From contig CAZKAQ010000076.1 of assembly GCA_964550655.1 (NCBI GenBank), positions 1 through 17,349 of the forward strand: DNA of 17,349 nucleotides. The letters run 5' to 3'. Both the position numbers and the translations under genes were made by a program. The stretch comes from GCA-1730015 sp964550655 (GTDB taxonomy: Bacteria; Pseudomonadota; Gammaproteobacteria; Granulosicoccales; Granulosicoccaceae). Below are positions 15,451 through 17,349 of this stretch, piece by piece. How positions within the stretch are numbered: the stretch's first letter is position 1; each line of letters starts with the position of its first letter. Below the pieces are notes generated by a model, which made no database searches, was not told where the DNA came from, and was given only the letters and a program-made list of their open reading frames with translations.

Positions 15451-16509
15451 TTAGTCGGAACTGCCTTTATGCCTTACAATAGTTAACTCAGGGTGTTCGT
15501 AGGCTTCTGGATAGGTCATTGGATGAGTCGGTCCTAATGGCACAACATTATTCCATGACCGTCCAAAGTACCCCTGCTTGCAGTGCACCATAGAATTACT
15601 CTGTCTCACACCAGGCATTGCGTAAACACGGCATAACCATCGCCACAGATGTGGATAGTCCAGTATTTTGGCAGCATTGAGCTTCATGCGAATGTAGCAG
15701 ACTGGATCGTGCCGATAAAGCGTTGGGAACAATCTCAGATCGGCCTCGGTAAATTTATTACCGGTCAGGTACGGTCGGTCATCTGAAGCCAGCATCGCCT
15801 GCAGTCTGGACAAGGTATCAAAATAGCTGCTAAACGCCGCCGAGTAGACGGACTGGTCAGATGAAAAACCCGCTTTGTAGGCGCCATTATTAATGTTGGT
15901 GTAAATTTCAGCATTCAGCAGATCAATATCCTCACGTTAATTGGATTGTGCAGGATATAAATCAGGACGACTGGCATCAGAAAGATTACTGCCAAGTTGT
16001 ACTGCTTGTGCGTTTAACATGCGAACAATTTCCGCACTTTCATTGTTGACAATACGATGACTTTTCTTGTCATACAAAACAGGAACCGAAGCTTCGTCTG
16101 ATCCCAGCATCGCATAAATTTCTCTTACCAGTCGAAACCCTTTACCGGTAGCAGTCTCTTGTGTGCACTCGGGCAGAGTTGCACCCGTCAGTGTTGAAAT
16201 TCGATCCGGATTAAACTCCCAAAGGTTGGCAGCCACCGGATCGTCATCACCCGTTCTACCTGGAAAAGCAATATCAAGCGTAATACTGTTTTGCAGCCCC
16301 AGAATGTTGCGTGCGAGAATAACCCGATGGCACCACGGGCAGTTAAGTGCTACGAATAAATGGTAGCGACCTGCCTCTGAAGGAAATTCAGCATCACCCA
16401 ATGTATTGCGAAACCCGCTTGTACCACGAACAAATTCACCTTTGGCACGGCGAGATTTTGCTTCCTTCTGCGATTCCTCTTTTGAAGTGTCAATTGATTT
16501 ATCTGTCAT
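15451..16509 (-). pseudogene. Glutathionyl-hydroquinone reductase-like GST interrupted by in-frame TAA
   Basis: The minus-strand frame from ATG 16509 gives 190 residues up to TAA 15939-15937. It then continues in the same frame for 161 residues to TAA at 15453-15451. Together they match the ECM4/YqjG (Xi-class GST) layout: an N-terminal thioredoxin fold with the active-site motif NCPWCHRVI (C57, C60), a VPVLYDKKSHRIVNNESAEI segment, then after the stop a helical domain with NNGAYKAGF, FTEADLRLFPTLYRHD and DYPHLWRW. Active enzymes reduce glutathionyl-hydroquinones through the first Cys. The stop falls in the linker between the two halves, so the natural product would be a 190-residue fragment. 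A single-base nonsense mutation (or sequence error) is likely. It leads the leftward group with the ankyrin gene. Confidence 0.85.
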
Positions 16510-16584
16510 GGGGTGCTGTCAGTTAACTGCGCAAGCGATGGTGTAATTTGATGGGCACAGCGAGCTCTTCTTCGTCACCTAAGT

Positions 16585-16598
16585 GTTGTTGCAACAAC
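16585..16598. promoter_or_regulatory. 14-bp perfect palindrome next to the right repeat
   Basis: GTTGTTGCAACAAC is its own reverse complement. It lies 76 bp upstream of the GST-like start and three bases outside the 227-bp repeat. It could be an operator for the leftward group or part of the element boundary. Confidence 0.3.
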
Positions 16599-16601
16599 TT
16601 T

Positions 16602-16828
16602 TACAGCCAGACACGGATTGTGGATTTTTTGATTAAGCTTCCCACTTGGGAAGAATTAACGTTGTGCGCAAGATAATATTTTCTCATATACCAGCATCAA
16701 TTTCGGAAAAAAATCACGTTAAACCAGTGCATAAACGCTCGATACTGCCGATCTAGCAGAATATTTTTTTTGTGGCAACCAGAACCGATAACTAACTTGC
16801 GTTCCTTTTATGTTGTCTGTCTATGTAC
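16602..16828. repeat. 227-bp direct repeat, right copy
   Basis: Partner of 13514-13740. Its ends form an imperfect inverted pair (TACAGCCAGACA at the left, TGTCTGTCTATGTA at the right), which hints at a small mobile element. It contains CTTCCC-ACTT-GGGAAG (16638-16653) as a perfect 6-bp hairpin. The copy ends 14 bp before the stop of the right-edge gene, just as the left copy ends 73 bp beyond the sodC stop, so both lie at the 3' side of leftward genes. Confidence 0.85.
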
Positions 16829-16842
16829 AGCTCTATTGATTA

Positions 16843-17349
16843 TTACGTTGCTACTTTAAAGTCATCAAAGCTTCCGCCATCAGCGTCTGCTATCAATCTC
16901 TGTTGCAAATGTTCAAGGACATTATAAAAGTGGCACCGAATTGTCCTTGATTCACCATACTCAGGGTCGACATGAATATCTGACTGGTAGTAATTTACCC
17001 CACTAAGAAGTGCTGCATCGAAGCCAATCCTCACACACCCATCGTCGTCTTCGGTCTTCAGCAGTCTGTAACACCAAATGCCACCACCTGAAATGCCTCG
17101 AAACGTTTTTGGAATATTTTCCTTCACGTTCGGCTGAACTAGCTGTACAGGAAATTCTAGATATTGAAATCCGTTATCTTCAATTTTAGTTAACTCTGCA
17201 AGCTTACCCAAAGCGATTGACATGAATCTCACAGTCAGGCCTTTGCCATCTGAACGCGGCTTAAACAATGCCTCCGGAAATCCCACAGAAAAAACCGTTG
17301 ATTCCTCTGGTGGAACTGCGTAGTTCCTCAACTGCTCGTCAACGTCAAC
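16843..17349 (-). CDS. Uncharacterised protein, C-terminal part, with a GxSGG serine-protease-like motif (partial)
   Basis: The leftward frame is open from the right edge to TAA 16845-16843 (168 codons seen). The in-frame TTG at 17331 is unlikely to be the start because the frame continues to the edge. No family is recognised with certainty. The segment FRGISGGGIWCYRLL resembles the nucleophile loop of trypsin-like proteases (GxSGG) and is followed by a strand pattern ending in GVNYYQSD and TIRCHFY. No His or Asp of a triad can be placed because the N-terminal part is missing. There is no signal peptide or membrane segment in the visible part. It is separated from the GST group by the right repeat and is probably unrelated to the NRPS locus. 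Confidence 0.7.
   Translation of the reverse strand, partial: VDVDEQLRNYAVPPEESTVFSVGFPEALFKPRSDGKGLTVRFMSIALGKLAELTKIEDNGFQYLEFPVQLVQPNVKENIPKTFRGISGGGIWCYRLLKTEDDDGCVRIGFDAALLSGVNYYQSDIHVDPEYGESRTIRCHFYNVLEHLQQRLIADADGGSFDDFKVAT

Noticed and set aside
16745..16772. Rho-independent terminator on the plus strand inside the right repeat
   Set aside because: There is a T-run, but the stem is only CTGC/GCAG with a 7-base loop, and no rightward gene lies upstream of it.
13514..16828. Integron cassette array with the 227-bp repeats as attC sites
   Set aside because: The repeats lie 3' of leftward genes as attC sites would, but I find no RYYYAAC/GTTRRRY core pairs, no integrase, and three genes between copies instead of one.

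Overview
The window looks like accessory DNA from a Gram-negative, probably gammaproteobacterial, chromosome. It carries secreted or periplasmic Cu/Zn superoxide dismutase, a HupE/UreJ-type membrane protein, a glutathionyl-hydroquinone-reductase relative and moderate GC. The organism cannot be named from the sequence alone.

Positions 1-13240 form a nonribosomal peptide (NRPS) locus arranged around a divergent promoter region (2149-2436). Leftward run a HupE/UreJ-like membrane protein and, overlapping its stop codon (TAGTG), an NRPS that opens with a condensation domain and leaves the window. Rightward runs a 1450-residue module C-A-PCP. Its adenylation domain has the asparagine pocket (DLTKIGEVGK) and is interrupted between core motifs A8 and A9 by about 340 residues of a zinc-ribbon plus PP-loop ATP-pyrophosphatase domain of the sugar-amidotransferase/thioamide-synthase type. 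This is the most unusual object here. Next comes an intruding, oppositely oriented SufR-like regulator split by an in-frame TGA and bracketed by a duplicated piece of dehydrogenase 5' end. Then follow an acyl-CoA-dehydrogenase-like flavoenzyme, a free-standing adenylation enzyme, a free-standing carrier protein, and a terminal C-PCP-thioesterase protein with no adenylation domain and a cysteine in place of the thioesterase serine.

A working model, which is inference: the free-standing A enzyme loads an amino acid (perhaps proline or a relative) on the small carrier and the flavoenzyme desaturates it. The Asn module extends it and the PP-loop domain acts on a carbonyl or carboxamide (N or S transfer). 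The terminal module, loaded in trans, releases the product. More NRPS modules lie off the left edge.

Positions 13242-16830 hold a broken small ORF coupled to the NRPS operon, followed by a leftward set: a GST-like gene with an in-frame TAA, an ankyrin-repeat gene and sodC. The set is bracketed by two 227-bp direct repeats. The right edge holds the C-terminal part of a protein with a GxSGG motif. I saw no rRNA, tRNA, CRISPR array or transposase.
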